Source: Armatimonas rosea
Lineage (GTDB): Bacteria; Armatimonadota; Armatimonadia; Armatimonadales; Armatimonadaceae
Assembly (NCBI RefSeq): GCF_014202505.1
Contig: NZ_JACHGW010000001.1
Coordinates: forward strand, 992,001 to 1,056,000
DNA length: 64,000 bases
Reading direction: 5' to 3'
The notes under the pieces are model-generated. The model did not search any database. It saw only the letters and a program-made list of their open reading frames with translations, and was not told where the DNA came from. Positions 16,300 to 24,750 of the stretch are shown in pieces (position 1 is the stretch's first letter; the number at the start of each line of letters is the position of its first letter). The position numbers and the translations under genes are program-made.

Positions 16300-19230
16300 G
16301 TGAATCCACAAGAAAATCGGCGCACCTACACCAATCCCGTCTGGGCGGAAGACGCCCCCGACCCCTTTGTTCTGAGTGCGCACGGCAAGTTCTGGGCCTA
16401 CGCCACCGAGACCGCCAAGCACGGCAATGGCTTTCAAGTGCTGGAGTCGGCGGACCTGGTGCACTGGGTCCATCGGGGGACCTGCTTCACCCCGCCGTGG
16501 AGCAAGTCGCAGCTCTGGGCACCGGAGGTGATCGAGCGCGATGGCCTGCTCTGGATGACCTACTCGGCGCAGAACCCCAAGACCGGCAAGCGCGAGATCG
16601 GGATCGCCACGAGCAAGTCGCCCACGGGGCCCTTTGAGCACAAGGCCATTTTGGTGGTGCCCGATGCGAACCAAAAGCTTGGGGTGATCGACACGACCGT
16701 CTTTGTGGAGAGCGATGGCACGGCGTATCTGCTCTACTCCGAGGAAGACCCGCGGCGAATCGTCCTGCGTAAGCTCGCGGCGAACTGGCTCTCGACGGTC
16801 GGCCCGACGGTCGAGCTCTTGCGCCCCACGGAGCCCTGGGAGAAAGGGGTCACCGAGGCCCCGACTCTGCTCAAGCGCGACGGTAAGTACCACCTGCTCT
16901 ACTCGGCCAATGGCTTTGAGACCGGCAAGGGGGACTCGGGCTACTGCGTGGCGCACGCCATGAGCGAGACCCTCGCGGGGCCGTACAAGAAATTCGGGGC
17001 GATCCTAGCGCAGGAGCCGGGCCGTGTCTATGGGCCGGGGCACCAGTCTGTCGTGACAATCGGAAAAGACGACTGGCTGCTCTACCACGGCTGGAGTGAC
17101 CAAGGCGCGCCACGCTACGGCTCCAACCCAACCGGGCGGACGCTGCGGCTGGACCGGCTGGTCTGGCAGGACGGCATGCCGCAGCCGGTTGTCGCCAGCA
17201 CCACCCCGCAGCCCGCGCCCCATGTCCCCGCCGCCCCACGCGACCCGAGCCAGCCCAGCCACCGCGCCCCGGCGATCCCGCTCATCACCCACGACCCGTA
17301 CTTCTCGGTCTGGGCCTTTGGTGACAACCTCAACACCGACTGGGCGCGCCACTGGACCGGTGCGGTCAATGCGCTGGTCGGGCTGATCCGGGTGGATGGC
17401 ACGGCCTATCGCTGGTCCGGGCAGGGGCCGCAGAGTGTCGCACCGTTCCCACAGACCGGCTACACGATCAGTGCCACCCAGACCCGCTTCACCTTCGAGG
17501 GCCAAGGCGTCCGGCTTGGCGTCACCTTCACGTCGCCGCTCCTCCCCGATGACCTTGATGTGCTGAGTCGCCCGGCATCGTATATCACCGCCGAGGTGGT
17601 CGCCACCGATGGCAAGCCGCATGATGTGGCGCTCTACCTGGATATCACCGGCGAGTGGTGTGTCAACGATGTCGCGCAGCCCGTGGCTGCCACCCGGCGA
17701 AAAGTCGGCAATCTCGAGGTGCTGGCGATCGGAACCGCGGAGCAGCCCGTGCTGGGAAAGACCGGCGACAACCTGCGGATCGACTGGGGCTACGCCCAGC
17801 TCTCCAGCGAGAGCGCCGAGACCCGGATCGGCACCGACACGCTGGTGCGCGATGGCTTTATCCGCGACGGCAAGCTGCCCAGCGCCGACGACACCCGCTT
17901 CCCGCGCCCCGCCCGCGAGGACTGGCCCGTGCTGGCTGCGAGCTTCACGGGGCTCAAGGTCAGTACTCGCCCGGTCACGCGCCGCTGGGTGGTCTCCTAC
18001 GACGACGAGTTCTCGCTGGAGCATTTAGGCAAGCGTCTGCGTGGCTGGTGGCGGCGCAATGGGGCGGGGATCAACGACCTCGTGCAGGTGGCCCACAAAG
18101 ACGCCGATAGCCTGATCGCGCGCTGCACGGCCTTTGATAAGAAGATGCTGGCGGAGTGGACCGCGGTCGGGGGGGCGGGCTACGCCCAGCTCCTCGCACT
18201 GGCGTGGCGGCAGGCGATCTCCGCCCACAAGCTCGCGGCCGGCACCGATGGCCAGCCGGTGTTCTTCTCCAAGGAGAATTTCTCCAACGGCTGTATCGCG
18301 ACGGTCGATGTCACCTACCCGTCGGCGCCGCTCTTCCTGCGCTACGCCCCCGCGCTCCTCAAGGCCATGATCGAGCCGCTGGTGGCCTACGCCGAGACGC
18401 TGCGCTGGAAGTTCCCCTTCGCCCCCCACGACCTGGGCACCTACCCCAAGGCCAATGGGCAGGTCTACGGCGGCGGGGAGCGCGACGAGCGCGACCAGAT
18501 GCCGGTGGAGGAGTCGGGAAACCTGCTGCTGCTCACCGCCGCCCTGGCCCGCGCCGAGGGCAGTGTCGGCTTCGCCAAGAAGCACGAGAAGACGCTCTCC
18601 ACCTGGGCAAAGTATCTCTTAGAAAAGGGCCTCGACCCGGAGAACCAGCTCTGCACCGATGACTTTGCGGGGCACCTGGCGCACAACGCAAACCTCTCGC
18701 TCAAGGCGATCCTGGCGATTGGCGCGTGGGGTCAGCTCTGTGAGAGGCTCGGCCGCCCGGACGAGAGCAAACAGTTCCTGAGCGCCGCAAGAGAGATGGC
18801 GGGCAAGTGGCTGACCCTGGCCGGCGATGGCGACCACTTCCGCCTGGCGTTTGACCGACCGGGGACCTGGAGCCAGAAGTACAACCTGGTCTGGGACACG
18901 CTGCTGGGGCTGAACCTCTTCCCGCCACAGCTCGCCAGGACCGAGCTTGCCTTCTACCAGCGCCGCCAGATGCGCTATGGCCTGCCGCTGGACAACCGGC
19001 GCACCTACGCCAAGCTGGACTGGACGGTCTGGACCGCCACTCTCGCGGGGAGCCGCCCGGAGTTCGAGGCGCTTGTCAAGCCGCTCCTGCTCTGGGTGGA
19101 AGAGACCCCCACCCGCGTCCCCCTCACCGACTGGTACGAGACCACCGACGGCAAGCAAGTGGGCTTCCAAGCCCGCTCCGTGGTCGGAGGACTCTATCTG
19201 CCTGTGCTTAAGGCGCACTGGAAGCGGTAG
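16300..19230 (+). CDS. Fusion of a GH43-type glycosidase and a GtaA-like glutaminase/DUF4965 protein
   Basis: 976 residues from GTG 16300. Residues 1-290 form a five-bladed GH43 propeller: TYTNPVWAEDAPDPFVL holds the catalytic-base Asp, ELTEAP-like VTEAPTLLKRDGKYHLLY the acid Glu, and GPGHQSVV is also typical. After a Pro-rich linker (QPAPHVPAAPRDPSQPSHRA), residues about 320-976 match the glutaminase A-like DUF4964/DUF5127/DUF4965/DUF1793 series (ITHDPYFSVWAFGDNLNTDW, HWTGAVNALVGLIRVDG, WRQAISAHKL, DQMPVEESGNLLLL, YNLVWDTLLGL). No signal peptide is visible, although GtaA-like proteins are usually secreted. The fused architecture suggests carbohydrate rather than glutamine as substrate, but this is inference. 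Confidence 0.85.
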   Translation: MNPQENRRTYTNPVWAEDAPDPFVLSAHGKFWAYATETAKHGNGFQVLESADLVHWVHRGTCFTPPWSKSQLWAPEVIERDGLLWMTYSAQNPKTGKREIGIATSKSPTGPFEHKAILVVPDANQKLGVIDTTVFVESDGTAYLLYSEEDPRRIVLRKLAANWLSTVGPTVELLRPTEPWEKGVTEAPTLLKRDGKYHLLYSANGFETGKGDSGYCVAHAMSETLAGPYKKFGAILAQEPGRVYGPGHQSVVTIGKDDWLLYHGWSDQGAPRYGSNPTGRTLRLDRLVWQDGMPQPVVASTTPQPAPHVPAAPRDPSQPSHRAPAIPLITHDPYFSVWAFGDNLNTDWARHWTGAVNALVGLIRVDGTAYRWSGQGPQSVAPFPQTGYTISATQTRFTFEGQGVRLGVTFTSPLLPDDLDVLSRPASYITAEVVATDGKPHDVALYLDITGEWCVNDVAQPVAATRRKVGNLEVLAIGTAEQPVLGKTGDNLRIDWGYAQLSSESAETRIGTDTLVRDGFIRDGKLPSADDTRFPRPAREDWPVLAASFTGLKVSTRPVTRRWVVSYDDEFSLEHLGKRLRGWWRRNGAGINDLVQVAHKDADSLIARCTAFDKKMLAEWTAVGGAGYAQLLALAWRQAISAHKLAAGTDGQPVFFSKENFSNGCIATVDVTYPSAPLFLRYAPALLKAMIEPLVAYAETLRWKFPFAPHDLGTYPKANGQVYGGGERDERDQMPVEESGNLLLLTAALARAEGSVGFAKKHEKTLSTWAKYLLEKGLDPENQLCTDDFAGHLAHNANLSLKAILAIGAWGQLCERLGRPDESKQFLSAAREMAGKWLTLAGDGDHFRLAFDRPGTWSQKYNLVWDTLLGLNLFPPQLARTELAFYQRRQMRYGLPLDNRRTYAKLDWTVWTATLAGSRPEFEALVKPLLLWVEETPTRVPLTDWYETTDGKQVGFQARSVVGGLYLPVLKAHWKR

Positions 19231-19242
19231 AATATCGCCCCC

Positions 19243-19300
19243 TAGCGTGGACGGTAAACGTCCCGCTATGGGGCGGACAAGCCGCCGCGCTCCGCGACCA
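19243..19300. repeat. Repeat family C fragment
   Basis: GGACGGTAAACGTCCCGCT at 19249-19267 recurs with two changes at 20899-20917; a GC-rich part (GGCGGACAAGCCGCCGCG) with local inverted repeats follows. It fills the gap before the next gene's promoter. Confidence 0.55.
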
Positions 19301-19314
19301 ACTCTGCATCGGCG

Positions 19315-19320
19315 TATAAT
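19315..19320 (+). promoter_or_regulatory. -10 box TATAAT, 9 nt before GTG 19330
   Basis: Perfect consensus with no Shine-Dalgarno between it and the start; predicts leaderless initiation at GTG. Confidence 0.55.
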
Positions 19321-19329
19321 GGATTTAGG

Positions 19330-19848
19330 GTGAAGGTAGCAAAGAAAATCGATCAAGAAGCGGCGATTGCTCTCTTTTTGGAGCGTGCTCGGGAGTGGAA
19401 AGCACAGGCGCTGACAGGGCGACAGGTGGTTCCCGAGCTCGTGGCGTTCTACGCCGATTTCTGGATCGCTGGCACGGATCGGGTGGAGGAGGGGGATCGG
19501 CTACTTTTCCAGTGGGGCAATAGTCGGCAGCTGCTGCTCGACGAACCCACGGACCTACGTGGGAGGGGGGGAGCCCTGACACAGGATCAGTACACCACCG
19601 AGGAGCTGCCGTACTTAAACTTTACACGTCAGATTGTTCCTGCCGAGAGTGACGATGTAGCACTTCAGCTCAGCCTGACCCTGAGCTACGAGCTTCCCCC
19701 TCTGCCCGTGCGAGGGAGGCACTTATGGATTCCCGGCCTGGAAGAGATTGATCTTCTCGTGGGGGACTATCTCCTGGTTCCTGAGATCGCTGACCTGCTG
19801 GAGAGAGTGCCGTCGTCTACCGTCGCTCTGGTACACGGAGCCGGTTAG
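19330..19848 (+). CDS. Hypothetical protein
   Basis: 172 residues from GTG 19330 (MKVAKKIDQEAAIALFLERA). An N-terminal helix is followed by a probable beta-rich domain (DRLLFQWGNSRQLLLDEPTD, DDVALQLSLTLSYELPPLPV, IDLLVGDYLLVPEI). No signal peptide, no membrane segment, no recognised family. The start is supported by a consensus -10 box. The downstream gap of 87 nt leads to a small membrane protein with its own strong ribosome binding site. Confidence 0.7.
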   Translation: MKVAKKIDQEAAIALFLERAREWKAQALTGRQVVPELVAFYADFWIAGTDRVEEGDRLLFQWGNSRQLLLDEPTDLRGRGGALTQDQYTTEELPYLNFTRQIVPAESDDVALQLSLTLSYELPPLPVRGRHLWIPGLEEIDLLVGDYLLVPEIADLLERVPSSTVALVHGAG

Positions 19849-19935
19849 TGCGCGGTATGATGATCCAGAAACCACGCCTACCGCTGAAGCGCAGGAGCTG
19901 GTAGACGAAACATCGGGGTAAAGGAGGCGGAGCGG

Positions 19936-20166
19936 ATGAAACTTGATTACATGGGGATGGAATTTCTCAAGATAGCAGCATTTCTCTTTGCGGCTCGCTA
20001 CGTTGCGGCGGCTCTGTTTATGGGACCAGGTTTGAAGAACTGGGATAGTAGCTTATTTGAGGCATCGTATCGGTATGTCGGAAATGAGCTGACAGTTCTT
20101 GCGGGTGTGTGTGCCGTGCTGGGAGTCGCGTTTCTGATCCGAGCCTCCGGAAAAAGCGCCTCGTAG
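19936..20166 (+). CDS. Small two-helix membrane protein
   Basis: 76 residues; ATG 19936 follows AAAGGAGG at the ideal distance, so translation is well supported. Two hydrophobic segments (FLKIAAFLFAARYVAAALFM and ELTVLAGVCAVLGVAFLI) with a short polar loop containing WDSSLFEASYRYVG. Function unknown. A TATGAT at about 19856 may be its -10 box. Confidence 0.65.
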   Translation: MKLDYMGMEFLKIAAFLFAARYVAAALFMGPGLKNWDSSLFEASYRYVGNELTVLAGVCAVLGVAFLIRASGKSAS

Positions 20167-20364
20167 CAGGCTTTCAACCCGGACTCGTCATGAAACCGCT
20201 CCCCTGCGAATGCTCGCTTGGCGGGGGGGGCACCGCTGCCCCGCAGACCGCGACGACGAAGGGATTCTCGCTCTCAAGCAGCGTCTGCACATGCCCTACT
20301 GAAGCTCTTTAGTACCTCTTCCAGGTGGCGCGATACAGAGAAAAATGGAGACCGATTTATTGCT
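20167..20364. other. Intergenic stretch without a supported gene
   Basis: 198 bp of GC-rich sequence with G-runs and short inverted segments. Frames across it lack a ribosome binding site and a coherent protein. A GATACA near 20331 could be the -10 for the GrpB-like gene. Confidence 0.4.
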
Positions 20365-20907
20365 ATGTCCTACCACTTGAGCAAACCTATCGTCATTGCT
20401 GACTACGACCCGCAGTGGCCGCTTTTGTATGAACAAGAGCGCCAACAGCTTACCACCCACCTCGCGCCCATCCTCCAGCAAATCGAGCACATCGGAAGCA
20501 CCTCCGTCCCGGGGCTGGGGGCGAAACCGATTATTGACATCTCTGTCTCCGTACTTGCCTTAAGTGATGTCGATGATTTTGTGCCGGCTCTCGCCCGCTT
20601 GGGTTACGAGGATGCCAATATTAACCCCATCTTTCAGCGACGGCTCTTCTGCAAGGGGCCCTACAACGAGGGGACACACCACCTGCACTTTACCGTGCAT
20701 GGCTCGACGACCTGGAAGGAACCCATTCTCCTGCGTGACTACCTGCGTGTGCACCCGGATGAAGCGGCCCACTACCAGGAAGTCAAGCGTATGTCGGCAG
20801 CCAAGCACCAGAGTGATCTCAACGGCTACCACGAAGAAAAGTCCGGGTGCGTGCAGGCACTCCTGGAAAAAGCCCACGCGTGGGGTGAATTTAATCTTGG
20901 ACGGTGA
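20365..20907 (+). CDS. GrpB/UPF0157 family protein
   Basis: 180 residues from ATG 20365 (MSYHLSKPIVIADYDPQWPL). The family core is plain: IEHIGSTSVPGLGAKPIIDI, a nucleotidyltransferase-like GS...D.D pattern, then LFCKGPYNEGTHHLHF and RDYLRVHPDEAAHYQEVKR. The family is related to nucleotidyltransferases and is often fused to acetyltransferases or CoaE; no reaction is established. The stop codon lies inside a family C repeat, so the last three residues are repeat-encoded. Confidence 0.9.
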   Translation: MSYHLSKPIVIADYDPQWPLLYEQERQQLTTHLAPILQQIEHIGSTSVPGLGAKPIIDISVSVLALSDVDDFVPALARLGYEDANINPIFQRRLFCKGPYNEGTHHLHFTVHGSTTWKEPILLRDYLRVHPDEAAHYQEVKRMSAAKHQSDLNGYHEEKSGCVQALLEKAHAWGEFNLGR

Positions 20908-21010
20908 ACGTCCTGCTCTGGGGCAGTACCCAGAGGGTGCCCACCGCCGCGCCTGCGGCGTAGTTCTACCGACGAGGCACGAGGAGGCGGCCGAAGGCCC
21001 CATAGCCGGA
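20898..21010. repeat. Repeat family C copy after the GrpB-like gene
   Basis: Begins with GGACGGTGAACGTCCTGCT (compare 19249) and contains CCCAGAGGGTGCCC at 20929-20942, which recurs with one or two changes at 42988 and 56091. CCGCCGCGCCTGCGGCG and GGCCGAAGGCC are local palindromic parts. Confidence 0.6.
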
Positions 21011-21055
21011 TGATTTCCATCCTGGCTTGCCGCGAACCCGTGCAGGGAATCCGGG

Positions 21056-21061
21056 TATCAT
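21056..21061 (+). promoter_or_regulatory. -10 box TATCAT, 6 nt before the cinA ATG
   Basis: Located just outside the family C repeat; predicts a leaderless cinA message. Confidence 0.45.
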
Positions 21062-21067
21062 CCCCGC

Positions 21068-22309
21068 ATGACAGCAGAGATTATTTCCTTCGGCACCGAG
21101 CTTCTCCTCGGGCAGATCGTGGACACCGACGCGGCGTATCTGGCGCAGAAGCTCTCGCAGTGCGGGGTGAGCGTCTACAACCGGGCGACCGTGGGGGATA
21201 ACCTGGAGCGGGCGATTGCGGCGCTGACGCTGGCGCTCTCTCGGTCGGATATCGTGTTCTGTATCGGGGGGCTGGGGCCGACGGGCGACGATCTCACCCG
21301 CGCGACAATTGCGGCGGCGCTGGATGCCCCGCTGGTGCGCGACCCGGCGCTCGTGGCGCACCTGACGGCGTGGTTTGAGAAGCGCGGCTACACTACCAAC
21401 GATGCGATCTTCTTGCAGGCCGATGTCCCCACCGGCGGCAAGCCCATCCCCAACGCCAACGGCACCGCGCCGGGGCTGTGGGTGGAGAAAGACGGCAAGA
21501 CCGTGGTCGCGCTGCCGGGGCCGCCCAATGAGTTCGTCCCGATGGTGGACACCGAGCTTCTCCCCCGCTTGTGGGGGCCGGGGGGCCAGGCGAGTGGGAG
21601 CGTGATTCGCTCACGGACCCTGCGCATTGTTGGTATGGGCGAGTCCGTCGCCGAGGAGAAGACCGCCGACCTCATGGCCGGAGCCAACCCCAGTGTCGCG
21701 CCCTACGCCAAGCCCGCCGAGGTACATCTACGCGTCACCGCAAAAGCCGCGAGTGCCGAAGACGCCGAGGCGCTGATCGCGCCAGTCGTGAGCGAGATCA
21801 AGGCGCGGCTGGGGAGCGTCGTCTACGGCGAGGACGACCAGACTTTAGAGGAAGTGGTTGTCCGGCTCTTGGAGGCGCAGGGCAAGACCGTCGCCACCGC
21901 CGAGAGCTGCACGGGTGGCTGGCTGGCGCAGCGCATTACCGCGATCTCGGGCTCGTCGAGTGTCTTTCACACCGGCGTGGTCACCTACGCCAACGAGACC
22001 AAGATCGGGCTCTTGGGCATTCCACGGGCGCTGATCGGAGCCGTGGGCGCGGTCTCCCCGGAGGTCGCGCGCGCCATGGCCGAGCGGGTGCGCGAGCTGG
22101 GGCAGGCGGACTTTGGAATCGGCATCACCGGGATCGCCGGGCCGGGGGGCGGCAGCGACGAGAAACCCGTCGGCTTGGTCTATATCGCGGTGGCCGGCCC
22201 CGCCGGCACCGAGCTCACGAAAAACATCTTCCCCGGCCAGCGCGCCGATGTGCGCTGGCGCGCCACCCAGACCGCCTTGGACATGCTCCGCAAGCAGCTC
22301 ATCGGATAA
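21068..22309 (+). CDS. cinA: CinA-family nicotinamide-nucleotide amidase / ADP-ribose pyrophosphatase-like protein
   Basis: 413 residues, the full two-domain length. Residues 1-170 form the molybdopterin-binding-like COG1058 domain (MTAEIISFGTELLLGQIVDT, FCIGGLGPTGDDLTR, LPGPPNEFVPM). After a linker (HLRVTAKAASAEDAE), residues about 255-410 form the COG1546 deamidase domain (VATAESCTGGWLAQRIT, GVVTYANETKIGLLG, GITGIAGPGGGSDEKPVGLV). It converts NMN back to nicotinate mononucleotide in pyridine-nucleotide recycling; many relatives also hydrolyse ADP-ribose. The Uma2 gene follows after 9 nt, with its -10 box overlapping the cinA stop. Confidence 0.95.
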   Translation: MTAEIISFGTELLLGQIVDTDAAYLAQKLSQCGVSVYNRATVGDNLERAIAALTLALSRSDIVFCIGGLGPTGDDLTRATIAAALDAPLVRDPALVAHLTAWFEKRGYTTNDAIFLQADVPTGGKPIPNANGTAPGLWVEKDGKTVVALPGPPNEFVPMVDTELLPRLWGPGGQASGSVIRSRTLRIVGMGESVAEEKTADLMAGANPSVAPYAKPAEVHLRVTAKAASAEDAEALIAPVVSEIKARLGSVVYGEDDQTLEEVVVRLLEAQGKTVATAESCTGGWLAQRITAISGSSSVFHTGVVTYANETKIGLLGIPRALIGAVGAVSPEVARAMAERVRELGQADFGIGITGIAGPGGGSDEKPVGLVYIAVAGPAGTELTKNIFPGQRADVRWRATQTALDMLRKQLIG

Positions 22310-22312
22310 AAT
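22307..22312 (+). promoter_or_regulatory. -10 box TAAAAT overlapping the cinA stop codon
   Basis: The TAA stop forms the first three bases of the hexamer, which ends 6 nt before the Uma2 ATG; a compact leaderless promoter. Confidence 0.4.
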
Positions 22313-22318
22313 ACGACC

Positions 22319-22867
22319 ATGAGTGCCAATCCTACCCCTTTTCGCTGGAGTGTCGAAGCCTACGAGCGTGTCGTCGCGCTGGGCGGCTTTGCACCTGAGC
22401 AGCGCATCGAACTCATTGATGGAGAGCTGGTAGAAATTATGCCCCAGAAGCCACGTCATTCTAGTACGATTGAACTTGTCGAAGAAGCCTGTCGAGCCAT
22501 TGCACCTGAGGGCTATCGCGTTCGTGTGCAGCTTCCGCTGAAGTTCACTACCAGCGTCCCTGAGCCTGATGTTGCGGTTGTCCAAGGCCAACTGCGCTCC
22601 TTTGTGAACTCCCATCCAGCCACTGCCGTTCTCGTTGTCGAGGTCTCAGACACCACGTTGGAGTACGATCAAGTCGTTAAAGCCCCGATCTACGCGGCGG
22701 CAGGGATAGAAGATTACTGGATTATCAATATCAATGAGCGCACGGTCGAGGTTCGCCGTCAGCCTGGCCCTAGCGGATACCGTAGCCTGCAAACCTACAC
22801 CGAGACCGACACTGTCGCGCCGCTCTTCACTACCGTCCCCATCTCGGTTGCCGAGCTTCTACCCTAA
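22319..22867 (+). CDS. Uma2-family (DUF820) putative endonuclease
   Basis: 182 residues. The Uma2 pattern, a PD-(D/E)XK nuclease-like fold, is readable: LGGFAPEQRIELIDGELVEI, RVRVQLPLKF, EPDVAVV (acidic strand), AVLVVEVSDTTLEYDQVVKA (E-x-S then K), YAAAGIEDYWIINI. Acidic residues and the Lys expected for metal catalysis are present. The biological role of this abundant family is unsettled. No mobile element is adjacent. Confidence 0.9.
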   Translation: MSANPTPFRWSVEAYERVVALGGFAPEQRIELIDGELVEIMPQKPRHSSTIELVEEACRAIAPEGYRVRVQLPLKFTTSVPEPDVAVVQGQLRSFVNSHPATAVLVVEVSDTTLEYDQVVKAPIYAAAGIEDYWIININERTVEVRRQPGPSGYRSLQTYTETDTVAPLFTTVPISVAELLP

Positions 22868-22885
22868 CGATACAGTTTCGCTTCC

Positions 22886-22942
22886 TGCGTCCTCGGGATG
22901 CTCCCTGCAATGCAGCCGGGGATTTTCAATCCCCGGCTGAAA
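22886..22942 (+). repeat. Repeat family B copy
   Basis: GCGTCCTCGGGATGCTCCCT is followed by the hairpin GCCGGGGATT-TTC-AATCCCCGGC. The same two blocks recur head-to-head at 62951-63084. A T-rich stretch after the hairpin (TTCTTTTTATTTTTC) could make this copy a terminator for the Uma2 gene. Confidence 0.8.
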
Positions 22943-23002
22943 ATTCTTTTTATTTTTCTTTCCGCCTTGCCCCCTTTCCCGTGAGTTTGTGAAAAGATAG
23001 GG

Positions 23003-23008
23003 TATAGT
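23003..23008 (+). promoter_or_regulatory. -10 box TATAGT upstream of thpR
   Basis: TATAGT is 16 nt from the ATG, giving a leader of about 9-10 nt without an evident Shine-Dalgarno sequence. Confidence 0.45.
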
Positions 23009-23024
23009 AGAACAGTAGTTTGCC

Positions 23025-23588
23025 ATGCGTTTATTTCTCGCCATAGAGCTCGAACCCCACCTCGCCGATGCACTGAGTAGCCTCCAGGCACGCCTTCAGG
23101 AGCGTGCGCCGGACGCCAAGGTTCGCTGGGTCGAGCCGGAGAACTTCCACCTCACGGTTCAGTTTCTGGGCGAGGTCGCCGAGTCAACGCTACCGGGCGT
23201 GATCGAGGCCTGTGAGTTTCTCGTGCCACCCCGCGCCGACTTCCGGGTGGGGCTGACGGGAGCGAGTTACTTCCCGAAAAAAGGTCCCCTCAAGACCTTG
23301 TGGGTCGGGCTCAGTGAGGGCTCCGAGGAGTGGAAGCTCTTGGTGGAGTCCGTGGAGCCGTGGATGACCCCGCTGGGGGCACCCAAGCACGGGGGGCTCG
23401 TGCCGCATATCACCTTGGGGCGGGTCAAGGAAGAGAGCGAGTCCTTGCGCTCGGCGCTGGCGGCGGAGGCACTGACGGAGTGTGGCGTGCAGTGGGCACG
23501 CCGCCTCACCCTGATTGAGAGTTTCTTGGGGCCGGAGGGAGCGACGTACGACACGCGTGGCACCTGGAGCTTCAAGCCCAATTTCTGA
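23025..23588 (+). CDS. thpR: RNA 2',3'-cyclic phosphodiesterase
   Basis: 187 residues, the normal length for the 2H phosphoesterase LigT/ThpR. Both HxTx motifs are present: H42-L-T-V in PENFHLTVQFLG and H128-I-T-L in LVPHITLGRVK. It opens 2',3'-cyclic phosphates on RNA ends to 2'-phosphates. The stop codon lies in the left arm of a bulged hairpin that precedes recA. Confidence 0.93.
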   Translation: MRLFLAIELEPHLADALSSLQARLQERAPDAKVRWVEPENFHLTVQFLGEVAESTLPGVIEACEFLVPPRADFRVGLTGASYFPKKGPLKTLWVGLSEGSEEWKLLVESVEPWMTPLGAPKHGGLVPHITLGRVKEESESLRSALAAEALTECGVQWARRLTLIESFLGPEGATYDTRGTWSFKPNF

Positions 23589-23620
23589 CAAAAAATAAAA
23601 TCCGTGGGATTTTGTCAGAA
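23583..23620 (+). other. Bulged hairpin at the thpR-recA junction
   Basis: Outer stem TTCTGAC/GTCAGAA, a one-sided 7-nt bulge (AAAAAAT), then inner stem AAAATCC/GGATTTT with a 3-nt loop; all pairs are perfect. It lacks a T tract on the plus strand. It may act as a terminator, a processing site or a protein-binding palindrome (CTGACAAAA...TTTTGTCAG). Confidence 0.6.
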
Positions 23621-23690
23621 TCGCGGTCTCTGGACCGTTTTAACCGTAGGAAGCCCCCGTGGATAGCGGGGCAACGGTGAGGAGTTTGTT

Positions 23691-24722
23691 ATGGATAAGG
23701 AAAAGGCGCTCGATATTGCCCTTGCGCAGATCGAGAAACAGTTTGGTAAGGGGACCATTGTCCGCCTGGGTGAGAAGACAATCGAGCCGATCGAGTCGAT
23801 TCCGACCGGCGCACTGGCCCTCGATCTCGCACTCGGGGTCGGAGGCGTGCCCAAGGGCCGCATCACCGAGATCTACGGCGCGGAGTCGTCGGGTAAGACC
23901 ACCGTGGCGGCGCATATTGTCGCTCAGGCGCAGAAGCAGGGTGGGATCTGTGCCTATGTCGATGTTGAGCACGCGGTCGATCCGATCTACTTCAAGGCGC
24001 TTGGGGTGAACTTGGACACGCTCCTGATCTCCCAGCCCAGTACGGGAGAAGAGGCGCTTGAGATTGTCGATGCGCTGGTGCGCTCCAATGCGGTCGCGCT
24101 GGTGGTGCTGGACTCTGTCGCCGCGCTCGTGCCCAAGGCCGAGATTGAGGGCGATATGGGCGATAGCCATGTCGGTATCCAGGCCCGTCTGATGAGCCAG
24201 GCCCTGCGCAAGATCACCGGCTCGCTGAGCAAGACCAACACCGCCGCCATCTTTATCAACCAGCTCCGTGAGAAGATCGGGGTGATGTTTGGCAACCCGG
24301 AGACCCAGCCGGGTGGCCGTGCCCTGAAGTTCTACTCGTCGGTGCGCCTCGATGTGCGCCGTGTCGAGACCCTCAAGATCGGCACGGACATGGTGGGGAT
24401 TCGCACCCGTGTGAAGGTTGTAAAGAACAAAGTCGCCCCGCCCTTCAAGCAGGCGGAGTTCGACATCATGTTCGGAACCGGAATCTCCCGCGCGGGCTCG
24501 ATCATCGATATCGGCACCGAGCTCAACGTGGTCACCAAGTCCGGTGCGTTCTACTCCTACAAGGGGGAGCGAATCGGGCAGGGGCGTGAGAACGCCAAGA
24601 AGTACCTGGAAGAGCACCCGGAGATGATGGATGCGATCGAGGCGGAGATCAAGAACTCTGGAGTCGCCGACGATGCCCTCTCCCTGGGAGCAACCGGGGG
24701 AGCCGAGGCAGCCGAGGAATAA
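23691..24722 (+). CDS. recA: Recombinase RecA
   Basis: 343 residues. Walker A reads GAESSGKT at 63-70 (usually GPESSGKT), followed by [10 protein letters not shown], the Walker B region ([17 protein letters not shown]), loop L1/L2 segments ([37 protein letters not shown]) and the C-terminal domain. It forms ATP-dependent filaments on single-stranded DNA for recombination and SOS induction. A GAGGAG-type site lies 7 nt before ATG, so unlike many neighbours it has a conventional leader. I see no LexA box of the known GAAC-N4-GTTC or CTGT-type in the 100 bp upstream. Confidence 0.98.
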   Translation: MDKEKALDIALAQIEKQFGKGTIVRLGEKTIEPIESIPTGALALDLALGVGGVPKGRITEIYGAESSGKTTVAAHIVAQAQKQGGICAYVDVEHAVDPIYFKALGVNLDTLLISQPSTGEEALEIVDALVRSNAVALVVLDSVAALVPKAEIEGDMGDSHVGIQARLMSQALRKITGSLSKTNTAAIFINQLREKIGVMFGNPETQPGGRALKFYSSVRLDVRRVETLKIGTDMVGIRTRVKVVKNKVAPPFKQAEFDIMFGTGISRAGSIIDIGTELNVVTKSGAFYSYKGERIGQGRENAKKYLEEHPEMMDAIEAEIKNSGVADDALSLGATGGAEAAEE

Positions 24723-24738
24723 ATCCGACGCGATTGGG

Positions 24739-24744
24739 TACGAT
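24739..24744 (+). promoter_or_regulatory. -10 box TACGAT, 6 nt before ATG 24751
   Basis: The sequence TACGATAGGGGCA is shared almost exactly with 52342-52354 upstream of the GNAT gene, supporting a common leaderless promoter type. Confidence 0.45.
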
Positions 24745-24750
24745 AGGGGC

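Noticed and set aside
20167-20364. Small gene upstream of the GrpB-like gene.
   Set aside because: No ribosome binding site, no conserved-looking peptide, and G-rich low-complexity content.
23589-23690. LexA (SOS) box upstream of recA.
   Set aside because: Neither the GAAC-N4-GTTC nor the CTGT-N8-ACAG pattern is present; the CTGACAAAA palindrome is not a known LexA site.
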